From: Rugalucina vietnamica
Taxonomy: Eukaryota > Mollusca > Bivalvia > Lucinida > Lucinidae
Direction: 5' to 3'
DNA length: 64,000 nucleotides
NCBI GenBank assembly: GCA_964017185.1
Contig: OZ024877.1
Coordinates: forward strand, 6,178,006-6,242,005
The notes beneath the pieces were generated by a model. That model ran no database searches. It saw nothing but the letters and a program-made list of their open reading frames with translations, and was not told the DNA's origin. The position numbers were made by a program, and so were the translations under genes. Shown in pieces: positions 21,783 through 34,600 of this stretch; position 1 is the first letter of the stretch; each line of letters opens with the position of its first letter.

Positions 21783-24700
21783 TTAAGCAGCAGCATGTCA
21801 CGCAAGTCATGGGCTTGAGTTTCTGGTCTCACCCTTTTTATAATGTCGAGTGATCCCCAGTGGATGGAACCAGATAGGTAGCTATAACGGGATAACTCTT
21901 GTTCTCGAGAATTGGGGGTCAAAATGGGGGGGGGGGGGGGCTGCAATGAAGTCCAAACCGGTTTTTGACCCCCGATGTTACCACCCTAGAGGCTTGAGTT
22001 TCTGATCGGACCCTGTTGTGATTGTTGGTATGGAAACACTCATGCAGCTGCGTGGGGTCGGTATACCGGTATAACTCTTGTTCTCGAGAAAAAGTGGTAT
22101 ACCTATGTTATACAAGCTAAAAAAGCGAAAATACATGCTTTACAGCAGCAACATGTCACGCAAGTCATGGGCTTGAGTTTCTGGTCTCACTCTTTTTATA
22201 ATATCGAGTGATCCCCAGGGAATGGAATCAGATAGGTAGCTATACCGGGATAACTCTTGTTCTTGAGAATTGGGGGGTCAAATTAGGGGGGTGCAATGAG
22301 GTCCAAACCGGTTTTTGACCCCCGATGTTACCACCCCAGAGGCTTGAGTTTCTGACCAGACCCTGTTGTGATTGTTGGTATGGTAACACTCTTTCAGCTG
22401 CGTGGGGTCGGTATACCGGGATAACTCTTGTTCTCGAGAAAAAGTGGTATACCTATATTATAAAAGCTAAAATAGCGAAAATACATGCTTTTAAGCAGCA
22501 ACATGTCACGCAAGTCATGGGCTTGTGTTTCTGGTCTCACCCTTTTTATAATGTCGAGTGATCCCCAGTGGATGGAACCAGATAGGTAGCTATACCGGGA
22601 TAACTCTTGTTCTCGAGAATTGGGGGTCAAAATAGGGGGGGGGGGGTGCAATGAAGTCCAAACCGGTTTTTGACCCCCGATGTTACCACCCTAGAGGCTT
22701 GAGTTTCTGATCGGACCCTGTTGTGATTGTTGGTATGGTAACACTCATGCAGCTGCGTGGGGTCGGTATACCGGTATAACTCTTGTTCTCGAGAAAAAGT
22801 GGTATACCTATGTTATACAAGCTAAAAAAGCGAAAATACATGCTTTTCAGCAGCAACATGTCACGCAAGTCATGGGCTTGAGTTTCTGGTCTCACTCTTT
22901 TTATAATATCGAGTGATCCCCAGGGAATGGAATCAGATAGGTGGCTATACCGGGATAACTCTTGTTCTTGAGAATTGGGGGGTCAAAATAGGGGGTGCAA
23001 TGAGGTCCAAACCAGTTTTTGACCCCCGATGTTACCACCCCAGAGGCTTGAGTTTCTGACCAGACCCTGTTGTGATTGTTGGAATGGTGTCACTCTTTCA
23101 GCTGCGTGGGGTCGGTATACCGGGATAACTCTTGTTCTCGAGAAAAAGTGGTATACCTATGTTATACAAGCTAAAAAATCGAAAATTCATGCTTTTCAGC
23201 AGCAACATGTCACGCAAGTCATGGGCTTGAGTTTCTGGTCTCACCCTTTTTATAATATCGAGTGATCCCCAGGGAATGGAATCAGATAGGTGGCTATACC
23301 GGGATAACTCTTGTTCTCGAGAATTTTGGGGTCCAAATTGGGGGGGGGGTGCAATGAGGTCCAAACCGGTTTTTGACCCCCGATGTTACCACCCCAGAGG
23401 CTTGAGTTTCTGAACAGACCCTGTTGTGATTGTTGGTATGGTAACACTCTTTCAGCTGCTTGGGGTCGGTATACCGGGATAACTCTTGTTCTCGAGAAAA
23501 AGTGGTATACCTATATTATACAAGCTAAAATAGCGAAAATACATGCTTTTAAGCAGCAACATGTCACGCAAGTCATGGGCTTGAGTTTCTGGTCTCACCC
23601 TTTTTATAATGTCGAGTGATCCCCAGTGGATGAAACCAGATAGGTAGCTATACCGGGATAACTCTTGTTCTCGAGAATTGGGGGTCAAAATAGGGGGGGG
23701 GGTGCAATGAAGTCCAAACCGGATTTTGACCCCCGATGTTACCACCCCAGAGGCTTGAGTTTCTGATCGGACCCTATTGTGATTGTTGGTATGGTAACAC
23801 TCATGCAGCTGCGTGGGGTCGGTATACCGGTATAACTCTTGTTCTCGAGAAAAAGTGGTATACCTATGTTATACAAGCTAAAAAAGCGAAAATACATGCT
23901 TTTCAGCAGCAACATGTCACGCAAGTCATGGGCTTGAGTTTCTGGTCTCACTCTTTTTATAGTATCGAGTGATCCCCAGGGAATGGAATCAGATAGGTGG
24001 CTATACATGGATAACTCTTGTTCTTGAGAAATGGGGGGTCAAAATAGGGGTGTGCAATGAGGTCCAAACCGGTTTTTGACCCCCGATGTTACCACCCCAG
24101 AGGCTTGAGTTTCTGACCAGACCTTTTGTGATTGTTGGTATGGTAACACTCTTTCAGCTGCGTGGGGTCGGTATACCGGGATAACTCTTGTTCTCGAGAA
24201 AAAGTGGTATACCTATGTTATACAAGCTAAAAAATCGAAAATTCATGCTTTTCAGCAGCAGCATTTCACGCAAGTCATGGGCTTGAGTTTCTGGTCTCAC
24301 CCTTTTTATAATATCGAGTGATCCCCAGTGGATGGAACCAGATAGGTGGCCATACCGGGATAACTCTTGTTCTCGAGAATTGTGGGTCCAAATAGGGGGG
24401 GGGGGGGTGAAATGAGGTCCAAACCGGTTTTTGACCCCCGATGTTACCACCCCAGAGGCTTGAGTTTCTGACCAGACCCTGTTGTGATTGTTGGTATGGT
24501 AACACTCTTTCAGCTGCGTGGGGTCGGTATACCGGGATAACTCTTGTTCTCGAGAAAAAGTGGTATACCTATATTATACAAGCTAAAATAGCGAAAATAC
24601 ATGCTTTTAAGCAGCAACATGTCACGCAAGTCATGGGCTTGAGTTTCTGGTCTCACCCTTTTTATAATGTCGAGTGATCCCCAGTGGATGGAACCAGATA

Positions 24701-25697
24701 GGTAGCTATACCGGGATAACTCTTGTTCTCGAGAATTGGGGGTCAAAATAGGGGGGGGGTGCAATGAAGTCCAAACCGTATTTTGACCCCCGATGTTACC
24801 ACCCTAGAGGCTTGAGTTTCTGATCGGACCCTATTGTGATTGTTGGTATGGTAACACTCATGCAGCTGCGTGGGGTCGGTATACCGGTATAACTCTTGTT
24901 CTCGAGAAAAAGTGGTATACCTATGTTATACAAGCTAAAAAAGCGAAAATACATGCTTTTCAGCAGCAACATGTCACGCAAGTCATGGGCTTGAGTTTCT
25001 GGTCTCACTCTTTTTATAATATGGAGTGATCCCCAGGGAATGGAATCAGATAGGTTGCTATACCGGGATAACTCTTGTTCTTGAGAATTGGGGGGTCAAA
25101 ATAGGGGGGTGCAATGAGGTCCAAACCGGTTTTTGACCCAGAGGCTTGAGTTTCTGACCAGACCCTGTTGTGATTGTTGGTATGGTAACACCCTTTCAGC
25201 TGCGTGGGATCGGTATACCGGGATAACTCTTGTTCTCGAGAAAAAGTGGTATACCTATGTTATACAAGCTAAAAAATCGAAAATTCATGCTTTTCAGCAG
25301 CAACATGTCACGCAAGTCATGGGCTTGAGTTTCTGGTCTCACTCTTTTTATGATATCGAGTGATCCCCAGGGAATGGAATCAGAAAGGTGGCTATACCGG
25401 GATAACTCTTGTTCTCGAGAATTGGGGGTTCAAAATAGGGGGGGGGGGCAGTGAGGTCCAAACCGGTTTTTGACCCCCGATGTTACCACCCCAGAGGATT
25501 GAGTTTCTGACCAGACCCTGTTGTGATTGTTGGTATGGTAAAAGTCTTTCAGCTGCGTGGGGTCGGTATATCGGGATAACTCTTGTTCTCGTGAAAAAGT
25601 GGTATACCTATGTTATACAAGCTGAAAAAAATTGAAAATACATGTTTTTCAGCAGCAACATGTCACGCAAGTCATGGGCTGGAGTTTCTGGTCTCAC
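21783..25697 (+). repeat. 350 bp satellite array, left arm part 2
   Basis: Continuation of the left arm after the inserted element, about 11 monomers in the same orientation. Monomers cycle in types as in part 1. The last monomer (from about 25,440) is more diverged (CAGTGAGG, GTAAAAGTC, ATATCGGG) and is cut at GGTCTCAC (25,697), where the orientation reverses. Confidence 0.95.
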
Positions 25698-28600
25698 TTT
25701 TTCTCGAGAACAAGAGTTTATCCGGTATACCGACACCACGCAGCTGAAAGAGTGTGACCATACCAACCATCACAACAGGGTCTGGTCAGAAACTAAAGCT
25801 TCTTGGGTGGTATTATCGGGGGTCAAAAACCGGTTTGGACCTCATTGCACCCCCACCCCTGTTTCGACCCCCCAATTCCCGAGAACAAGAGTTATCCCTG
25901 TATAACTCCTTTCTGTTTCCATCCACTGGGGATCACTCGATGTTATAAAAAGGGTGAGACTAGAAACTCAAGCCCATGTCTTGCGTGACATGTTGCTGCT
26001 GAAAAGCATGTATTTTCGGTGTTTTAGCTTGTATAACATAGGTATACCACTTTTTCTCGAGAACAAGAGTTATCCCGGTATACCGACCCCACGCAGCTGA
26101 AAGAGTGTCACCATACCAACAATCAAAACAGGGTCTGGTCAGAAACTCAAGCCTCTGGGGTGGTAACATCGGGGGTCCAAAACCGATTTGGACCTCATTG
26201 CATCCCCCCTACTTTCGACCCCCCAATTCTCGAGTAAAAGAGTTATCCCGGTATAGCCACCTATCTGGTTCCATCCATTGTGAATCACTCGATATTATAA
26301 AAAGAGTGAGACCAGAAGCCAATGACTTGTGTGACATGTTGCTGCTGAAAAACATGTATTTTCGCTTTTTTAGCTTGTATAACATAGGTATACCACTTTT
26401 TCTCGAGAACAAGAGTTATCCCGGTATACCGACCCCACGCAGCTGCATGAGTGTTACCATACCAAAAACCAAAAATCACAACAGGGTCCGATCAGAAACT
26501 CAAGCCTCTAGGGTGGTAACATCGGGGGTCAAAACCGGTTTGGACCTCATTGCACCCCCCCCCCCATTATGACCCCCAAATTCTCGAGAACAAGAGTTAT
26601 CCCGGTATAGCCACCTATCTGGTTCCCCCATGATAACCCCCCCAATTCTCGAGAACAAGAGTTATCCCGGTATAGCCACCTATCTGGTTCCATCCAATGG
26701 GGATCACTCGATATTATAAAAAGGGTGAGACCAGAAACTCAAGCCCATGACTTGCGTGACATGTTGCTGATGAAAATCATGTATTTTCGCTTTTTTAGCT
26801 TGTATAACATAGGTATACCACTTTTTTTTCGAGAACAAGAGTTATCCCGGTATACCGACCCCACGCAGCTGTGTTACCATACCAACAATCACAACAGGGT
26901 CTGTTCAGAAACTCAAGCCTCTGGGGTGGTAACATCGGGGGTCAAAAACCGGTTTGGACCTCATTGCACCCCCCTATTTTGACCCCACCCAATTCTCGAG
27001 AACAAGAGTTATCCCGGTATAGCCACCTATCTGGTTCTATCCACTGGGGATCACTCGATATTATAAAAAGGGTGAGACCAGAAACTCAAGCCCATGACTT
27101 GCGTGACATGTTGCTGCTGCAAAGTATGTATTTTCGTTTTTTAGCTTGTATAATATAGGTATACCACTTATTCTCTCGAGAACAAGAGTTATCCCGGTAT
27201 ACCGACCCTGCGCAGCTGCATGAGTGTTACCATACCAACAATCACAACAGGGTCCGATCAGAAACTCAAGCCTCTAGGATGGTAACATCGGGGTCAAAAA
27301 CCGGTTTGAACCTCAATGCACCCCCCATTATGACCCCCCAATGCTCGAGAACAAGAGTTATCCAGGTATAGCCACCTATCTGGTTCTATCCACTGGGGAT
27401 CACTCGATATTATAAAAAGGGTGAGACCAGAAACTGAAGCCCATGACTTCCGTGACATGTTGCTCCTGAAAAACATGTTTTTTCGCTTTTTTAGCTTGTA
27501 TAACATAGGTATACCACTTTTTCTCGAGAACAAGAGTTATCCCGATATACCGACCCCACGCAGCTGAAAGAGTGTTACCATATCAACAATCACAACGGGA
27601 TCTGGTCAGAAACTCAAGCCTCTGGGATGGTAACATCGGGGGTCATAAACCGGTTTGGACCTCATTGCACCCCCTCCTCCTATTTTGACCCCCCACCCCC
27701 CAATTCTCGAGAAAAAGAGTTATCCCGTATAGCCAACTATTTGGTTCCATCCACTGGGGATCACTTGATATCATAAAAAGAGTGAGACCAGAAACTCAAG
27801 CCCATGACTTGCGTGACATGTTGCTGCTGAAAAGCATGGTTTTTCGCTTTTTTAGCTTGTATAACATGGGTATACCACTTTTTCTCGAGAACAAGAGTTA
27901 TCCCGGTATACCGACCCCACGCAGCTGAAAGAGTGTTACCATACCAACAATCACAACAGGGTCTGGTCAGAAACTCAAGCCTCTGGGGTGGTAACATCGG
28001 GGGTCAAAAACCGGTTTGGACCTCATTGCACCCCCCCCCCCTATTTGGACCCCCCAATTCTCGAGAACAAGAGTTATCCCGGTATAGCCACCTATCTGGT
28101 TCCATCCACTGGGGATCACTCGATATTATAAAAAGGGTGAGACCAGAAACTCAAGCCCATGACTTGCGTGACATGTTGCTGCTGAAAAGCATGAATTTTC
28201 GATTTTTTAGCTTGTATAACATAGGTATACCACTTTTTCTCGAGAACAAGAGTTATCCCGGTATACCGACCCCACGCAGCTGAAAGAGTGTTACCATTCC
28301 AACAATCACAACAGGGTCTGGTCAGAAACTCAAGCCTCTGGGGTGGTAACATCGGGGGTCAAAAACCGGTTTGGACCTCATTGCACCCCCCTATTTTGAC
28401 CCCCCAATTCTCAAGAACAAGAGTTATCCCGGTATAGCCACCTATCTGATTCCATTCCCTGGGGATCACTCGATATTATAAAAAGAGTGAGACCAGAAAC
28501 TCAAGCCCATGACTTGCGTGACATGTTGCTGCTGAAAAGCATGTATTTTCGCTTTTTTAGCTTGTATAACATAGGTATACCACTTTTTCTCGAGAACAAG

Positions 28601-31600
28601 AGTTATCCCGGTATACCGACCCCACGCAGCTGAAAGACTGTTACCATACCAACAATCACAACAGGGTCTGGTCAGAAACTCAAGCCTCTGGGGTGGTAAC
28701 ATCGGGGGTCAAAAACCGGTTTGGACCTCATTGCACCCCCCCCTATTTGGACCCCACAATTCTCGAGAACAAGAGTTATCCCGGTATAGTCACCTATCTG
28801 GTTCCATCCTCTGGGGATCACTCGATATTATAAAAAGGGTGAGACCAGAAACTCAAGCCCATGACTTGCGTGACATGTTGCTGCTGAAAAGCATGAATTT
28901 TCGATTTTTTAGCTTGTATAACATAGGTATACCACTTTTTCTCGAGAACAAGAGTTATCCCGGTATACCGACCCCACGCAGCTGAAAGAGTGTTACCATT
29001 CCAACAATCACAACAGGGTCTGGTCAGAAACTCAAGCCTCTGGGGTGGTAACATCGGGGGTCAAAAACCGGTTTGGACCTCATTGCACCCCCCTATTTTG
29101 ACCCCCCAATTCTCAAGAACAAGAGTTATCCCGGTATACCGACCCCACGCAGCTGCATGAGTGTTACCATACCAACAATCACAATAGGGTCCGATCAGAA
29201 ACTCAAGCCTCTAGGGTGGTAACATCGGGGGTCAAAAACCGGTTTGGACTTCATTGCACCCCCCCCCCCTATTTTGACCCCCAATTCTCGAGAACAAGAG
29301 TTATCCCGGTATAGCTACCTATCTGGTTCCATCCACTGGGGATCACTCGACATTATAAAAAGTGTGAGACCAGAAACTCAAGCCCATGACTTGCGTGACA
29401 TGTTGCTGCTTAAAAGCATGTAGTTTCGCTATTTTAGCTTGTATAATATAGGTATACCACTTTTTCTCGAGAACAAGAGTTATCCCGGTATACCGACCCC
29501 ACGCAGCTGAAAGAGTGTTACCATACCAACAATCACAACAGGGTCTGGACAGAAACTCAAGCCTCTGGGGTGGTAACATCGGGGGTCAAAAACCGGTTTG
29601 GACCTCATTGCACCCCCTATTTGGACCCCCCCCCCCAATTCTCGAGAACAAGAGTTATCCCGGTATAGCCACCTATCTGGTTCAATCCACTGGGGATCAC
29701 TCGATGTTATAAAAAGGGTGAGACCAGAAACTCAAGCCCATGACTTGCGTGAAATGTTGCTGCTGTAAAGCATGAATTTTCGATTTTTTAGCTTGTATAA
29801 TATAGGTATACCACTTTTTCTCGAGAACAAGAGTTATCCCGGTATACCGACCCCACGCAGCTGAAAGAGTGTTACCATACCAACAATCACAACAGGGTCT
29901 GGACAGAAACTCAAGCCTCTGGGGTGGTAACATCGGGGGTCAAAAACCGGTTTGGACCTCATTGCACCCCCCTATTTGGACCCCCCCAATTCTCGAGAAC
30001 AAGAGTTATCCCGGTATAGCCACCTATCTGGTTCAATCCACTGGGGATCACTCGATATTATAAAAAGGGTGAGACCAGAAACTCAAGCCCATGACTTGCG
30101 TGAAATGTTGCTGCTGTAAAGCATGAATTTTCGATTTTTTAGCTTGTATAACATAGGTATACCACTTTTTCTCGAGAACAAGAGTTATCCCGGTATACCG
30201 ACCCCACGCAGCTGAAAGAGTGTTACCATACCAACAATCACAACAGGGTCTGGTCAGAAACTCAAGCCTCTGGGGTGGTAACATCGGGGGTCAAAAACCG
30301 GTTTGGACCTCATTGCACCCCCCTATTTTGACCCAAATTTCTCAAGAACAAGAGTTATCCATGTATAGCCACCTATCTGATTCCATTCCCTGGGGATCAC
30401 TCGATATTATAAAAAGAGTGAGACCAGAAACTCAAGCCCATGACTTGCGTGACATGTTGCTGCTGAAAAGCATGTATTTTCGATTTTTTAGCTTGTATAA
30501 CATAGGTATACCACTTTTTCTCGAGAACAAGAGTTATACCGGTATACCGACCCCACGCAGCTGCATGAGTGTTACCATACCAACAATCACAATAGGGTCC
30601 GATCAGAAACTCAAGCCTCTAGGGTGGTAACATCGGGGATCAAAATCCGGTTTAGACTTCATTGCACCCCCCCCTATTTTGACCCCCAATTCTCGAGAAC
30701 AAGAGTTATCCCGGTATAGCTACCTATCTGGTTTCGTCCACTGGGGATCACTCGACATTATAAAAAGGGTGAGACCAGAAACTCAAGCCCATGACTTGCG
30801 TGACATGTTGCTGCTTAAAAGCATGTATTTTCGCTATTTTAGCTTGTATAATATAGGTATACCACTTTTTCTCGAGAACAAGAGTTATCCCGGTATACCG
30901 ACCCCACGCAGCTGAAAGAGTGTTACCATACCAACAATCACAACAGGGTCTGGTCAGAAACTCAAGCCTCTGGGGTGGTAACATCGGGGGTCAAAAACCG
31001 GTTTGGACCTCATTGCACCCCCCCCCCTATTTGGACCCAACAATTCTCGAGAACAAGAGTTATCCCGGTATAGCCACCTATCTGGTTCCATCCTCTGGGG
31101 ATCACTCGATATTATAAAAAGGGTGAGACCAGAAACTCAAGCCCATGACTTGCGTGACATGTTGCTGCTGAAAAGCATGAATTTTCGATTTTTTAGCTTG
31201 TATAACATAGGTATACCACTTTTTCTCGAGAACAAGAGTTATCCCGGTATACCGACCCCACGCAGCTGAAAGAGTGTTACCATTCCAACAATCACAACAG
31301 GGTCTGGTCAGAAACTCAAGCCTCTGGGGTGGTAACATCGGGGGTCAAAAACCGGTTTGGACCTCATTGCACCCCCCTATTTTGACCCCCCAATTCTCAA
31401 GAACAAGAGTTATCCCGGTATAGCCACCTATCTGATTCCATTCCCTGGGGATCACTCGATATTATAAAAAGAGTGAGACCAGAAACTCAAGCCCATGACT
31501 TGCGTGACATGTTGCTGCTGAAAAGCATGTATTTTCGCTTTTTAGCTTGTATAACATAGGTATACCACTTTTTCTCGAGAACAAGAGTTATACCGGTATA

Positions 31601-34600
31601 CCGACCCCACGCAGCTGCATGAGTGTTACCATACCAACAATCACAACAGGGTCCGATCAGAAACTCAAGCCTCTAGGGTGGTAACATCGGGGGTCAAAAA
31701 CCGGTTTGGACTTCATTGCACCCCCCCCCCCTATTTTGACCCCCAATTCTCGAGAACAAGAGTATCCCGGTATAGCTACCTATCTGGTTCCATCCACTGG
31801 GGATCACTCGTAAATTATAAAAAGGGTGAGACCAGAAACTCAAGCCCATGACTTGCGTGACATGTTGCTGCTTAAAAGCATGTATTTTCGCTATTTTAGC
31901 TTGTATAATATAGGTATACCACTTTTTCTCGAGAACAAGAGTTATCCCGGTATACCGACCCCACGCAGCTGAAAGAGTGTTACCATACCAACAATCACAA
32001 CAGGGTCTGGTCAGAAACTCAAGCCTCTGGGGTGGAAACATCGGGGGTCAAAAACCGGTTTGGACCTCATTGCACCCCCCTATTTTGACCCCCCAATTCT
32101 CAAGAACAAGAGTTATCCCGGTATAGCCACCTATCTGATTCCATTCCCTGGGGATCACTCGATATTATAAAAAGAGTGAGACCAGAAACTCAAGCCCATG
32201 ACTTGCGTGACATGTTGCTGCTGAAAAGCATGTATTTTCGCTTTTTTAGCTTGTATAACATAGGTATACCACTTTTTGTCGAGAACAAGAGTTATCCCGG
32301 TATACCGACCCCACGCAGCTGCATGAGTGTTACCATACCAACAATCACAACAGGGTCCGATCAGAAACTCAAGCCTCTAGGGTGGTAACATCGGGGGTCA
32401 AAAACCGGTTTGGACTTCATTGCACCCCCCCCCTATTTTGACCCCCAATTCTCGAGAACAAGAGTTATCCCGGTATAGCTACCTATCTGGTTCCATCCAC
32501 TGGGGATCACTCGACATTATAAAAAGGGTGAGACCAGAAACTCAAGCCCATGACTTGCGTGACATGCTGCTGCTTAAAAGCATGTATTTTCGCTATTTTA
32601 GCTTTTATAATATAGGTATACCACTTTTTCTCGAGAACAAGAGTTATCCCGGTATACCGACCCCACGCAGCTGAAAGAGTGTTACCATACCAACAATCAC
32701 AACAGTGTCTGGTCAGAAACTTTAGCCTCTGGGGTGGTAACATCGGGGGTCAAAAACCGGTTTGGACCTCATTGCATCCCCCCCCCTATTTGGACCCCCC
32801 AATTCTCGAGAACAAGAGTTATCCCGGTATAGCCACCTATCTGGTTCCATCCACTGGGGATCACTCGATATTATAAAAAGGGTGAGACCAGAAACTCAAG
32901 CCCATGACTTGCGTGACATGTTGCTGCTGAAAAGCATGAATTTTCGATTTTTTAGCTTGTATAACATAGGTATACCACTTTTTCTCGAGAACAAGAGTTA
33001 TCCCGGTATACCGACCCCACGCAGCTGAAAGAGTGTTACCATTCCAACAATCACAACAGGGTCTGGTCAGAAACTCAAGCCTCTGGGGTGGTAACATCGG
33101 GGGTCAAAAACCGGTTTGGACCTCATTGCACCCCCCTATTTTGACCCCCCAATTCTCAAGAACAAGAGTTATCCCGGTATAGCCACCTATCTGATTCCAT
33201 TCCCTGGGGATCACTCGATATTATAAAAAGAGTGAGACCAGAAACTCAAGCCCATGACTTGCGTGACATGTTGCTGCTGAAAAGCATGTATTTTCGCTTT
33301 TTTAGCTTGTATAACATAGGTATACCACTTTTTCTCGAGAACAAGAGTTATCCCGGTATACCGACCCCACGCAGCTGAAAGAGTGTTACCATACCAACAA
33401 TCACAACAGGGTCTGGTCAGAAACTCAAGCCTCTGGGGTGGTAACATCGGGGGTCAAAAACCGGTTTGGACCTCATTGCACCCCCCCCCCCCCCTATTTG
33501 GACCCCACAATTCTCGAGAACAAGAGTTATCCCGGTATAGCCACCTATCTGGTTCCATCCTCTGGGGATCACTCGATATTATAAAAAGGGTGAGACCAGA
33601 AACTCAAGCCCATGACTTGCGTGACATGTTGCTGCTGAAAAGCATGGATTTTCGATTTTTTAGCTTGTATAACATAGGTATACCACTTTTTCTCGAGAAC
33701 AAGAGTTATCCCGGTATACCGACCCCACGCAGCTGAAAGAGTGTTACCATTCCAACAATCACAACAGGGTCTGGTCAGAAACTCAAGCCTCTGGGGTGGT
33801 AACATCGGGGGTCAAAAACCGGTTTGGACCTCATTGCACCCCCCTATTTTGACCCCCCAATTCTCAAGAACAAGAGTTATCCCGGTATAGCCACCTATCT
33901 GATTCCATTCCCTGGGGATCACTCGATATTATAAAAAGAGTGAGACCAGAAACTCAAGCCCATGACTTGCGTGACATGTTGCTGCTGAAAAGCATGTATT
34001 TTCGCTTTTTAGCTTGTATAACATAGGAATACCACTTTTTCTCGAGAACAAGAGTTATACCGGTATACCGACCCCACGCAGCTGCATGAGTGTTACCATA
34101 CCAACAATCACAACAGGGTCCGATCAGAAACTCAAGCCTCTAGGGTGGTAACATCGGGGGTCAAAAACCGGTTTGGACTTCATTGCACCCCCCTCCTATT
34201 TTGACCCCCAATTCTCGAGAACAAGAGTATCCCGGTATAGCTACCTATCTGGTTCCATCCACTGGGGATCACTCGACATTATAAAAAGGGTGAGACCAGA
34301 AACTCAAGCCCATGACTTGCGTGACATGTTGCTGCTTAAAAGCATGTATTTTCGCTATTTTAGCTTGTATAATATAGGTATACCACTTTTTCTCGAGAAC
34401 AAGAGTTATCCCGGTATACCGACCCCACGCAGCTGAAAGAGTGTTACCATACCAACAATTACAACAGGGTCTGGTCAGAAACTCAAGCCTCTGGGGTGGA
34501 AACATCGGGGGTCAAAAACCGGTTTGGACCTCATTGCACCCCCCTATTTTGACCCCCCAATTCTCAAGAACAAGAGTTATCCCGGTATAGCCACCTATCT

